In this document: in pieces, positions 56,885 through 64,000 of the stretch
How positions within the stretch are numbered: position 1 is the first letter of the stretch
How the letters are laid out: each line of letters opens with the position of its first letter
Source of the DNA: CAVTWH01 sp963850915
GTDB lineage: Bacteria; Actinomycetota; Actinomycetes; Mycobacteriales; Micromonosporaceae
Reading direction: 5' to 3'
Assembly (NCBI GenBank): GCA_963850915.1
Contig: CAWKND010000010.1
Location: forward strand, 1,015,496-1,079,495
DNA: 64,000 nt
Position numbers and translations under genes: made by a program
The notes under the pieces: model-generated
Database searches by the model: none
What the model was told of the DNA's origin: nothing
Seen by the model: only the letters and a program-made list of their open reading frames with translations

Positions 56885-57973
56885 TCAACGATCGGCGGAC
56901 AACTCATTATCCGGTTGATAACCGTATGCAGCCTCACGTACCGCTTCGTCGCTTTCCAGCCCGGCCCCCAGCGCCCCGCCGAGTGTGCCGAGAGAGCTGG
57001 CCAACCACGCCAGCTGCACCTGTTCACCGATGCCGACTGGATGACCGAGGGTAGTAGCGATCAGACCGGCCGGAACCATGACGAGCACCCCCACCGCAGT
57101 CAGCATCACCAGGGCGCCGTACAGCGCTACCGCGCCGATGACCACGGTAAGAATCGTGACGATGTTGAACAGAGCCACCTGTTGGCGAATCCCGGGACCG
57201 GCAGCCCGGGGCGGCACCCGCTCCCACAGACCGGCGCCGAACACCAGGCTCAGTGCCACGGCGAGTACCGAACCGACGGTAAGTATGCTCAGCCGCACCG
57301 CCCCCAATGCGTTCGCGAGGCGCCAGATGTCGCTGGTCACCAGCGCGAGGATGTCGACGGCCAGGGCCGCGACCAGAGCGCGGGACAGCCGCGAAACCAG
57401 TCGCCAGGGCCGGTTGGCTCGCAGCATGCCCAGCAGGAGCCGCAGATTTCCCGTCAGTACGCCGGTGACCAGACCGACGGCTCGACCTTCAGGTGTAGGC
57501 AACTCGTTCAGCTCGCGCATCCGGCGGTACAGCGCCACCCGACGCCGCCGGATGGCGCGACCATCGAGGTCCGCGTTGTCCCGGTCGACCTCGCCCAACA
57601 GCGCCTGAACGAGGCGCACGATCGCGTCCGCGGCCCGGCGGGTCACACCCACCGCCCCCAGCGCGGGCAGGGACAGCACAGCGACAGCGTGCGTCGCACT
57701 CGCGTGGGCGACCACCGGTCGGCGCTGGGTCGCCAACGGTAGATCGGTGATGCAGATGACCATTTGCCAGGCTTCGTCCAGCAGCCTGCGCCGGGCGGCG
57801 GCAACCAGCCGGTTTAGATCTGCTGGGGCGTCAACTAGCCGGTCTTCGGCCAGCCGTATCTGCCAGTCGCCGTCCGGCAGCCGAACGGAGATCAGGTCGG
57901 TGAGGTCCGGCAGAAGATCCTGTGCCAGGTCGGCAGCCGGCCCCGGTGACGCGACCAGTCCGATCACGGTCAT
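56885..57973 (-). CDS. Membrane protein of unknown function (362 aa)
   Basis: The N-terminal ~185 residues are soluble (MTVIGLVASPGPAADLAQDL, then LRLAEDRLVDAPADLNRLVA-like charged sequence, CITDLPLATQRRPVVAHASA), the C-terminal half has about four to five helices (LVAALAVDILALVTSD, LTVGSVLAVALSLVFGAGLW, IVTILTVVIGAVALYGALVM and a final pair around VMVPAGLIATTLGHPVG). I recall similar proteins as conserved hypotheticals in actinomycetes, but I cannot name a family. A single gene, convergent with no neighbour, upstream of the lytic transglycosylase in the same direction with a 76-base gap. Confidence 0.68.
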   Translation of the reverse strand: MTVIGLVASPGPAADLAQDLLPDLTDLISVRLPDGDWQIRLAEDRLVDAPADLNRLVAAARRRLLDEAWQMVICITDLPLATQRRPVVAHASATHAVAVLSLPALGAVGVTRRAADAIVRLVQALLGEVDRDNADLDGRAIRRRRVALYRRMRELNELPTPEGRAVGLVTGVLTGNLRLLLGMLRANRPWRLVSRLSRALVAALAVDILALVTSDIWRLANALGAVRLSILTVGSVLAVALSLVFGAGLWERVPPRAAGPGIRQQVALFNIVTILTVVIGAVALYGALVMLTAVGVLVMVPAGLIATTLGHPVGIGEQVQLAWLASSLGTLGGALGAGLESDEAVREAAYGYQPDNELSADR

Positions 57974-58239
57974 CTCAGGTAAAGGGCCGAAACGGTCGTC
58001 GGCGCCCCAGCCGAGTCGTTAACGGTTGCCGTCGTCATCGTGCATCTCCCGACAGAGGCGTCGCACCGTTACGGTGCACGGTCACGCACCTGATGCACCT
58101 GCCCGATCCGATGAGCGACCGTCACCCGGTGGTGGTCAAACATGCTACGGGCAATCCCGTCCGGCGGTGGACGGCTCGGATCATCCCAGCAAGGTGAGGG
58201 TCTCATCACCCCCGCGGACCCCCACAATGACGACACGAC

Positions 58240-58740
58240 CCGGGCACCGCGTTGGAGGCAGATAGCGGGGCGTACCCCTGGCGGTTCAAGTTGCGGCGGC
58301 ATGGCGCGGCTTGGTCGGTCCAACGCCCGACCAATGCAGCCGGGGCCATCTGCACGCGGTCCCGCGTACCCGCCACCCCCGAGTTGGTCGCACTGCTCCG
58401 GCACCACCACCTGGCCGCCTTCGGCACGACGCCCGATGGGCGGCTGTTCCGGGGCGCGTGGGGCGGTCCGCTCGGCGAGAGCACCTACGGCCGGGCGTGG
58501 CGCAATGCCCGGCGGCAGCCCTCACCGCAACCCAGGCCGCCTCGCCGCTGGCGGGCCGGCCATACGGACCTGCGGCACGCGGCGGTGTCGCTCTGGCTCA
58601 ACGCGGGTGTTCCCCGCAGCGGGTTGCGGAATGGGGCCGGGCACAGCGTGCACGTTCTCCTAAAGGTCTACGCGAAGTGTGTCGACGGAGAACAGGAGGC
58701 GGCCCGAACGCGCATCGAAGGGGCATTGAAGGCAGCCTGA
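58240..58740 (+). pseudogene. Tyrosine integrase C-terminal remnant
   Basis: Pieces of a phage/AICE-type integrase are spread over shifting frames: PELVALLRHHHLAAFGTTPD, GRLFRGAWGGPLGESTYGRA, then DLRHAAVSLWLNAGVP (with the conserved Arg and His) and GHSVHVLLKVYAKCVDGEQE carrying the catalytic Tyr. About one third of the usual length is left, and the middle needs at least two frame changes. The catalytic Tyr is present but the enzyme cannot be made. It lies 1.4 kb from tRNA-Ser, a common target for such elements, and marks a former integrated element. Confidence 0.82.
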
Positions 58741-58839
58741 GCAGCATGGTCGTCGCCGAGTGCCGAGAACCCCCGGGGTACATGCACCACATGTGCTCAC
58801 CGGAGAACGAGCAACAGCCGCCACTCGAGACACGAACAG

Positions 58840-58881
58840 CTCAGACCCGGTACTCGACGATTGCCGAGTACCGGTTCTGAG
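58840..58881. repeat. Stem-loop repeat A (CTCAGACCCGGTACTCG)
   Basis: CTCAGACCCGGTACTCG (58840-58856) pairs with 58865-58881, one mismatch, 8-base loop. A related stem-loop stands at 60047. Both are preceded by AAC(A/G)G. Confidence 0.8.
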
Positions 58882-58979
58882 TCGCACTCCATATCGGCGA
58901 CGCAGCGGTGATCGCGCCTGATCCCGGTGGAAAATCAAATATGGACCCAGCGCCCGGAGGGGGTCCGTCACCGTCTCGA

Positions 58980-59768
58980 TCAAATACCGCTACCAGCGGT
59001 GGCTGCCCGCCAGGCGTCGGGGTCGAGGTAGTGGTTAACACCGCCCGCAGCCAGAACGGTGTACAGCGCGGCCAGATGCTTCGTGTTGGCCGGCAGACTC
59101 AGTCCGCGCACCAGGGCGAGCGCGGACTGTGGCTCAAGGTCCCCGTAGACGTCGTGGTAGCTGGCCAGGATGCCTCGATAGAGGGCGGGATGCAGTTCAG
59201 CCACGGTCGCGACCGTCTCGTAGACGCGGTGTTTGACCAGCCAGGGAACGGGACCAGATGTCTGCAATACCCGCTCGGCTCGCCGGAAGAGAGGACCTTG
59301 GGCTAGCTCGTCCAGCCGCCCCTCGGCCTGAAGCCTGTCGACATCGTCTGTCAGAGTCTCGGCGAATGCGACCGCAGCGGTACTGCGGTCCTCAAACCAG
59401 TCAACCCACAGCGAGTAACAGACCACCTCGGCCGGCTCGGTGGCCTCGAGTCGTTGGCGATAGGCATCCCAGAACGTCCTTGCTAGCTGCCCATCCTGCG
59501 TTCCCTGCAAAGCCCAACCAATTTCGACGGTCACCCAGTATTCGTCAAGGAGGTCGAGCAGCCCCAAGGCAAGACGCAGCCGCCCTTGCCCGTCCAATCC
59601 CGTGTCGTTCAACGCCTTGCCGGTCCATGCATGGGCTACATCGTTCGCCGTGTGAACCTCACCGCCAAGCACATCCGGGCCCGCCCAGGTGCCCACATCG
59701 ATCGACATGACGCCCCGCCGTGCCAGCCAACTCCGGGCGAACTCCGCCCCCGCGCCATTCTCTTGCAC
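58980..59768 (-). CDS. Uncharacterised soluble protein (262 aa)
   Basis: A frame without strong hydrophobic segments, reading WLARRGVMSIDVGTWAGPDV, HAWTGKALNDTGLDGQGRLR, LLDLLDEYWVTVEIGWALQG, VVCYSLWVDWFEDRSTAAVA and LVRGLSLPANTKHLAALYTV. I do not recognise it. Start is GTG 59768, with AGAGGA about twelve bases upstream; ATG 59708 (MSIDVGTWAG) is an alternative. It is bracketed by the two related stem-loops at 58840 and 60047 and sits in the decayed element next to tRNA-Ser, so it may be cargo of that element. GTAC is less frequent than elsewhere. Confidence 0.6.
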   Translation of the reverse strand: MQENGAGAEFARSWLARRGVMSIDVGTWAGPDVLGGEVHTANDVAHAWTGKALNDTGLDGQGRLRLALGLLDLLDEYWVTVEIGWALQGTQDGQLARTFWDAYRQRLEATEPAEVVCYSLWVDWFEDRSTAAVAFAETLTDDVDRLQAEGRLDELAQGPLFRRAERVLQTSGPVPWLVKHRVYETVATVAELHPALYRGILASYHDVYGDLEPQSALALVRGLSLPANTKHLAALYTVLAAGGVNHYLDPDAWRAATAGSGI

Positions 59769-60046
59769 GAGTGCGCCGTCCTCTCGCCAGGCTGCGTCAC
59801 GCGGCTCATCTCGTTGACTCGCCGAGCGAGGATGACCGGATCAACAGCACGCCAACGCCTCGCCACCAACCAAGTGACGACCTTGCAGCCCCATAGGCTC
59901 GATCGTCAAGGGACTTGGCATTGCCCCCAGGGGTACACAAACCGCAGCCTGAACAGCGCAGACCCTGCCGAAAACTTCGACACGCATTCGACACAGACAG
60001 CCGTGGAGAACCACAAACAGCCGTACACCACTGGACACTGAAACGG
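59769..60046. other. Intergenic tract between the element gene and tRNA-Ser
   Basis: About 280 bases with lower GC and no gene that I can support. A plus-strand frame ending at 60041 (DTHSTQTAVENHKQPYTTGH) could be the tail of an old element gene, but nothing upstream supports it. Confidence 0.3.
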
Positions 60047-60087
60047 CTCAGACCCGGTATCCGTGATCGCTGGATACCGGGTCTGAG
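60047..60087. repeat. Stem-loop repeat B (CTCAGACCCGGTATCC)
   Basis: CTCAGACCCGGTATCC (60047-60062) pairs perfectly with GGATACCGGGTCTGAG (60072-60087) around a 9-base loop. It lies 22 bases beyond the 3' end of tRNA-Ser (minus strand) and can terminate the tRNA transcript. It shares 13 bases, CTCAGACCCGGTA, with repeat A. Confidence 0.85.
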
Positions 60088-60108
60088 CTGCGTGTTTGCT
60101 GGTGGGAG

Positions 60109-60197
60109 CGGAGGGCCAGGGATTCGAACCCTGGAGGAACATCACTGCCCCTAGCAGTTTTCAAGACTGCCGCCATCGGCCACTAGGCGAGCCCTCC
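60109..60197 (-). tRNA. tRNA-Ser (anticodon UGA)
   Basis: On the minus strand GGAGGGC (60197-60191) pairs with GCCCTCC (60116-60110) to form the acceptor stem, G60109 complement being the discriminator base. The D arm is CGCCTAGTGGCCGATGGCGG-like; the anticodon arm GCAGT-CTTGAAA-ACTGC has UGA as anticodon; a long variable arm (class II) precedes the T arm AGGGTTCGAATCCCT. Length 89 bases. CCA is not encoded. Cognate of serS at 43.7 kb. Confidence 0.95.
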
Positions 60198-60246
60198 CGA
60201 CGCGGGTACGCGACCCGCGGTCGCAGTGATTCTGCCACGTCGGTCG

Positions 60247-60259
60247 TACCGTGTGCCCG
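60247..60259 (+). promoter_or_regulatory. Leaderless-type -10 box TACCGT before GTG 60259
   Basis: TACCGT (60247-60252), six spacer bases, GTG 60259. It lies 50 bases from the 5' end of the divergent tRNA-Ser. Confidence 0.45.
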
Positions 60260-60943
60260 TGACGGTTTTCGGGCTGGTACATGGGGCGTGGCACCGGGGC
60301 TGGCACTGGCACCTGGTGGTGGCCGAGTTGGCGGCGCTCGGGTACCAGTCGATCGCGGTTGACCTGCCCACCGAGGAGCCGGACGCCGGGGCGCTGACGG
60401 TACGCCGAGGTGGTCCTCGACGCGCTGGACAAGTACGACGACGTGGTACTCGTGGCGCATTCGCTCGGCGGGTTGACCGCTCCGGTGGTGGCCCAGCTGC
60501 GGCCGGTACGCGCCATGGTGCTCGTCGCGCCGTTGCTGCCGGAGCCGGGGCGCAGCTGGGCGGCGCAGGCGAAGGAGCACCGTGATCTCCTCCAGCGTGG
60601 GCTTGGCAAGGGGCAGGTACCCGGGCCGGGCGGCTCCTCGTCCTGGCTGGTCGAGCCGGCGGTCGAGCGGCTCTTCCCGGACGTACCTCCCGATCTCGCA
60701 CTGGTGGCGGCGCAGCGGCTACGCCCGCAGTACTGGCTGGTCTCCGACGAGGTGACGCCGCTGGTGAGCTGGCCGGACGTACCCACCCGGGTGGTGGTGT
60801 GCGCCGATGACCAGGTGGTGAACCCGGCGGCGCTGCGCCGGCTGGTCCCTGCAGACCGCTTGGTCGAGCTGTCTGGCAGCCACTCCCCGTTCCTCGCCCG
60901 CCCGGCCGAACTCGCCACCCTGCTGGCCGGGGCCGTTGACTGA
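60259..60943 (+). pseudogene. Alpha/beta hydrolase with a frameshift
   Basis: From GTG 60259, VTVFGLVHGAWHRGWHWHLV and LAALGYQSIAVDLPTEEPDA are the N-terminal part of an alpha/beta hydrolase (oxyanion HGAWH). At about 60398 the frame changes; the continuing frame reads DALDKYDDVVLVAHSLGGLT, with the nucleophile elbow H-S-L-G-G, then PTRVVVCADDQVVNPAALRR and LSGSHSPFLARPAELATLLA, with the acid Asp and the catalytic His. Restoring one base joins both into about 227 residues with a full Ser-Asp-His triad. Enzyme class (esterase, haloperoxidase-like) is open. Confidence 0.82.
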
Positions 60944-61012
60944 GCGACCGCGCCGAGGCCTCGCGTCCTGACAACAGAGGCGCCGCCGGGCAAGGGCGGG
61001 AAGGATGAGGAC

Positions 61013-61975
61013 ATGTACGCGGTGACGATCAGTGAACCCGGTGGCCCGGAGGTACTGCGGTGGGTGGCGGTACCCGACCCGGTACCGGCCGAGGGCGAGG
61101 TGATCGTGGACGTCGTCGCGAGCGCCGTCAACCGGGCTGACCTGCTGCAACGGCGGGTTTCTACGACCCGCCGCCGGGCGCGTCGCCGTACCCGGGAATG
61201 GAGTGCTCGGGCCGGATCAGCGCACTCGGCGAGGGCGGTGACCGGCTGGCGGGTAGGCGACGAGGTGTGCGCGCTGCTGGCCGGCGGTGGGTACGCCGAG
61301 CGGGTGGCGGTACCGGTCGGCCAGCTGCTGCCGGTACCGGCGGGGGTTGATCTGGTTGATGCGGCGGCGTTGCCGGAGGTCGCCTGCACGGTCTGGTCGA
61401 ACCTGGTCCCGGTGGCCCGGCTGCGGGCCGGCCAGACGCTGCTGGTGCACGGCGGTGGCAGTGGGATCGGTACGTTCGCGATCCAGTTCGCGCCGCGCTC
61501 GGCGCACGGTGCTGACCACCGCCCGGCCGGCCAAGCACGCAGCGCTGCTGCGGCTCGGTGCCGGCCAGCGATCGACTACACCGCCGAGGATTTCGTCGCG
61601 CAGTCCGAGCGGCTACCGGCGGGCGTGGTGTCGATCTGATTCTGGACATCAGGGCGGGGCGTATCTGGAGCGGAACGTGGAGGCGCTGCCACGACGGCCG
61701 GCTGGTCGTCATAGGTTTGCAGGGCGGACGTAGTGGGAACTGGATCTAGGTGTGCTGATGACCAAACGGGCGTCCGTCGCGGCCACCGCTGCGGGCCCGG
61801 TCGCTCGCGGAGAAGGCGACGATCGTGGAGGGGGTACGCGCAGAGGTATGGCCATTGGTCGAGCCAGGCCGATTAAGCCGATCGTTGACAGATCGTTGCC
61901 AATGTCACGCGTCAGCGGGCGCACGAGATCTTGATAGCTAGTGACCACATCGGAAAGGTGCTGCTAGTCACCTGA
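61013..61975 (+). pseudogene. NAD(P)H:quinone oxidoreductase (MDR family), multiply frameshifted
   Basis: ATG 61013 begins MYAVTISEPGGPEVLRWVAV, followed by VVASAVNRADLLQR. The frame shifts near 61155 to FYDPPPGASPYPGMECSG, returns near 61240 (GWRVGDEVCALLAGGGYAER, LLVHGGGSGIGTFAIQFA), shifts again near 61490, 61640 and later, with AYLERNVEAL, LDLGVLMTKRASVAAT, AEKATIVEGVRAEVWPLVE and the end HIGKVLLVT at 61975 recognisable. The NADPH site GGGSGIG is intact. At least five single-base changes would be needed, so this gene is inactive or badly assembled. Confidence 0.85.
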
Positions 61976-62235
61976 CCGTAGATGCTCAGTACAACTGAGC
62001 GCACAGGGGCATAAGCCCGGCTCCGGTCGATTGAGTTGCGAGGCAAGCAGCGATCGGACGGGAGGATGCGGCGCGTCACCCGGCGCCGCAAAGCACTCAG
62101 GCTGTCAAGCTTGTCCGGTCCATGCTGGTCAGCGCCCCAGTTGCCACATAGCATTGAGTACTTCCATCGACTGAGGTCGCGGCTAGCCCGCTCGCTTGCC
62201 GTCGGCCCGGCAACCCCAACGACAGGAGGACGCGC

Positions 62236-62957
62236 ATGGTGGAGATCGCCGGCGACCAGCAGGTCCAGTCGGAGGTCCTGGAGGGCTTGGCGACAGCGGT
62301 CAACCACCGTCGCTGGTTCGTCGAACTGGCCCTGCCCTACCTCGGCGACAACCCGATCGAGATCGGCAGCGGCCTGGGCGACTACGCCCTGGAGTGGGCG
62401 CCGCAGTTCGAGCACTTCACCGCCACCGAGGCCGACCCGGAGCGGCTGGTGGCGCTCAAGGAGCGGATGGCCGACCACCCCGACGATCGATGTCCGGCGA
62501 GATGCTCCTGCCGACCGAGGAGACCGGCAGCTACAGCGCCGCGGTCTCGTACAACGTGCTGGAGCACATCGAGGACCACGTCGGCGCGCTGAAGAGCATC
62601 TCGAAGCTGGTCGTCCCGGGCGGCGCGATCGTGCTGATCGTGCCGGCGTTCATGTTCGCCATGAGCCCGGTCGACATCGCCACCGGCCACGTCCGGCGGT
62701 ACACCAAGAAGACGATGCGCGCCGCGCTCACCGAGGCCGGGCTCGAGGTCGAGCGCGTGCAGTACGCCAACGCGCTCGGCCTGATCGGCTACTACATGGC
62801 CACCAGCGTCTTCAAGCTGACGCCGAAGGAGGGCGCGATGGTCAAGGTCTACGACCGGCTCGTCCTGCCGGTCACCAAGGCCGTGGAGTCGATCGTCCGG
62901 CCGCCGTTCGGGCAGTCGGTCTTCGCGGTCGCCCGCCAGACCGAGGTAACCATGACG
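62236..62957 (+). pseudogene. SAM-dependent methyltransferase with a frameshift
   Basis: AGGAGGA six bases before ATG 62236 is a perfect ribosome site. The first part reads AVNHRRWFVELALPYLGDNP and IEIGSGLGDYALEWAPQFEH (SAM motif I), then ERLVALKERMADHPD. At about 62485 the frame changes and continues MLLPTEETGSYSAAVSYNVL, EHIEDHVGALKSISKLVVPG, GHVRRYTKKTMRAALTEAGL and RPPFGQSVFAVARQTEV. The combined protein of about 240 residues is a class I methyltransferase of a type often near glycan genes. It probably ended near 62957, where the next gene starts. Confidence 0.82.
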
Positions 62958-64000
62958 CGGGCCGACGTTACCGTCGGTCCCCGCCGACCTTCCGTCCCGC
63001 ACAGCGACGCCACCCCCACGGCGGCCGGTGCGGTGGTACGTGGCGGACCTGTCCGCCCATCCTGATCTTCGCGCTCGGCGGCGTTGCTCCGGCCACCGCC
63101 CGGCCGCGGCTCGACCCGGGCCGGCGCGTCTCCAGTGCCAATCCCGGCCGGCCGAGACGCTCGCCGACTGGCTGCTCGCGCACGCCGCCCGGTTCCTGAC
63201 GCACGGCGGGGACCCGCCTGTTCAGTACCCGGCTGAAACGCACCCGACCGGCGTGAACCTGATGGCCAACACGTCCATCCTCGCTCTGTCCATCCCCGCT
63301 GGCCCCGATCACGCTGTGGCTGGGCCCCGGCAATTCACGTACGCCACCGCGGATGATGCTGGGCCTCGCCGCCACCGGCGTCCGCCTGGTATTTCGTGCT
63401 GTACCGGCGCATCCTGCGGCCCTCGGCAGCCGGGTCGCGCAGCGCGGCCCTCCTCGCCGGCGGCTCTCGCCGGCTCCCCGGCCTGGTCGGCCACGCCAAC
63501 GGGCAGCCCAACCTGGTCGCCCAGTTCCTGCTCCCGTTCATCGCCCACCGGGCGGCCGAAGCGCGGCCTGTCCGGGCGCTGCGCAACGGGCGGGCTCGGC
63601 CTACTCGTCGCCTGGCAGGTGTCGTCGACGAGGAGCGATGCTGTTCCTCGCCGCGCTCGGCCCGCGCGGTCTTCTTCGGCGTCCTGGCGCTGCTCCGCCG
63701 GGAGACCCGCTGCCAGCGGGGCCCCCCGATCGGCCGCGGGCGGCGGTCGCGGGGGCGGTGGCGTGAGCGTGCGGCGTACCCGCTGTGGTTCCAGTTCTTG
63801 GGCCGGCCAGCTACCGGGGCCTGCCGTTCGACCCGTCCCGGTACGCCACCGATCCGGCCACGTACTTGACCTTCTCCCGCGAGTCGGTTGCCGGCTCCGG
63901 GGTGAGCTCGCCGCGTTTTGTGCTCAGCGCCGCCGAGGAGAACGGCTTCTTCGGCTTCCCGCTGCTGCTCCTGGTCGGCATCTTCACCGGCTGGCTGTGG
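62951..64000 (+). pseudogene. Large membrane protein (glycosyltransferase-like), frameshifted and cut by the window end
   Basis: A probable start at ATG 62951 (MTRADVTVGPRRPSVPHSDA, with GAGG four bases upstream) leads in shifting frames to ILIFALGG (first helix), ETLADWLLAHAARFLTHGGD-like sequence at about 63160, GVNLMANTSILALSI, AWYFVLYRRILRPSAAGSRS, GHANGQPNLVAQFLLPFIAH, RAVFFGVLALLRRETR, AYPLWFQF and, intact at the end, TFSRESVAGSGVSSPRFVLS-like sequence and GFFGFPLLLLVGIFTGWLW. At least six indels interrupt it. Topology and the loop LMANTS suggest a GT-C-like membrane protein. It continues beyond 64000. Confidence 0.6.

Noticed and set aside
58100..58240. attB/attP-like duplicate of the tRNA-Ser 3' end near the integrase remnant
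   Set aside because: I looked for a second copy of the T-arm and acceptor 3' sequence around the remnant and did not find one; only the external stem-loops are repeated.

Overview
The window is high-GC DNA (my estimate is about 70% or more) with dense GTG/ATG-started genes, many four-base stop/start overlaps and typically actinobacterial families: bacterial proteasome activator Bpa, DUF5926, LCP ligases, DUF1707, LytTR and OmpR systems, DUF485 plus SSS symporters. It looks like the chromosome of a filamentous actinomycete, most likely of the Micromonosporaceae. Family level is an inference from gene content and style; no 16S gene is present. The tetramer GTAC is strikingly over-used almost everywhere, which gives the genome a recognisable signature.

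Layout. 0-11.1 kb is an envelope-glycan region: a LicC-like cytidylyltransferase overlapping a CDP-alcohol phosphotransferase and followed by a flippase-like protein; a convergent GT4, O-antigen-ligase-like and methyltransferase set; a divergent Fpg-type DNA glycosylase; a DUF2142 membrane protein; and a polyprenyl sugar-phosphate transferase. 11.1-24.1 kb carries a LytS/LytTR system, a GNAT/DUF1778 toxin-antitoxin pair bracketed by a decayed copy of the lytTR 3' end, an OmpR-type system next to a DUF4153-like membrane protein, and two DUF485-plus-symporter modules probably taking up acetate, pyruvate or similar acids, with Uma2 and flavin-reductase-like genes between them. 24.1-30.6 kb has a UDP-sugar SDR enzyme and four consecutive LCP (LytR-CpsA-Psr) genes, the enzymes that attach glycopolymers to peptidoglycan. 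30.7-38.2 kb holds rhodanese, GDPD, a GAF/PAS histidine kinase with an RsbW-like ATPase, DUF5926, a broken Panacea-type toxin-antitoxin locus behind a LexA box, arginine deiminase, a NERD-like protein and a PAS-only protein. 38.2-49.1 kb is mostly housekeeping: larB-larC, pheA, a zincin, OsmC, serS, two HAD phosphatases, and a bpa operon with two unknown partners. 49.1-57.9 kb has a GT39-like membrane transferase divergent from a DPM1-like GT2, DUF1707, a minisatellite-bearing gene, a HAD, a CheY-like regulator, an amylase remnant that still has its operator, a frameshifted lytic transglycosylase and a membrane protein. 58-64 kb is a decayed tract: integrase remnant, tRNA-Ser(UGA), and four consecutive genes full of indels.

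How the parts may work together. The glycan genes at both ends of the window, the UDP-sugar enzyme and four LCP ligases are the parts list for making, flipping, polymerising and anchoring a surface polymer. The cytidylyltransferase/CDP-alcohol transferase pair suggests that a polar alcohol joined by a phosphodiester is part of it. The LytS/LytTR pair may control the symporters downstream. Many genes have a TANNNT hexamer 6-8 nt before the start codon, the layout of leaderless transcripts. Several genes are interrupted by single-base shifts; sequence alone cannot separate assembly error from real decay.
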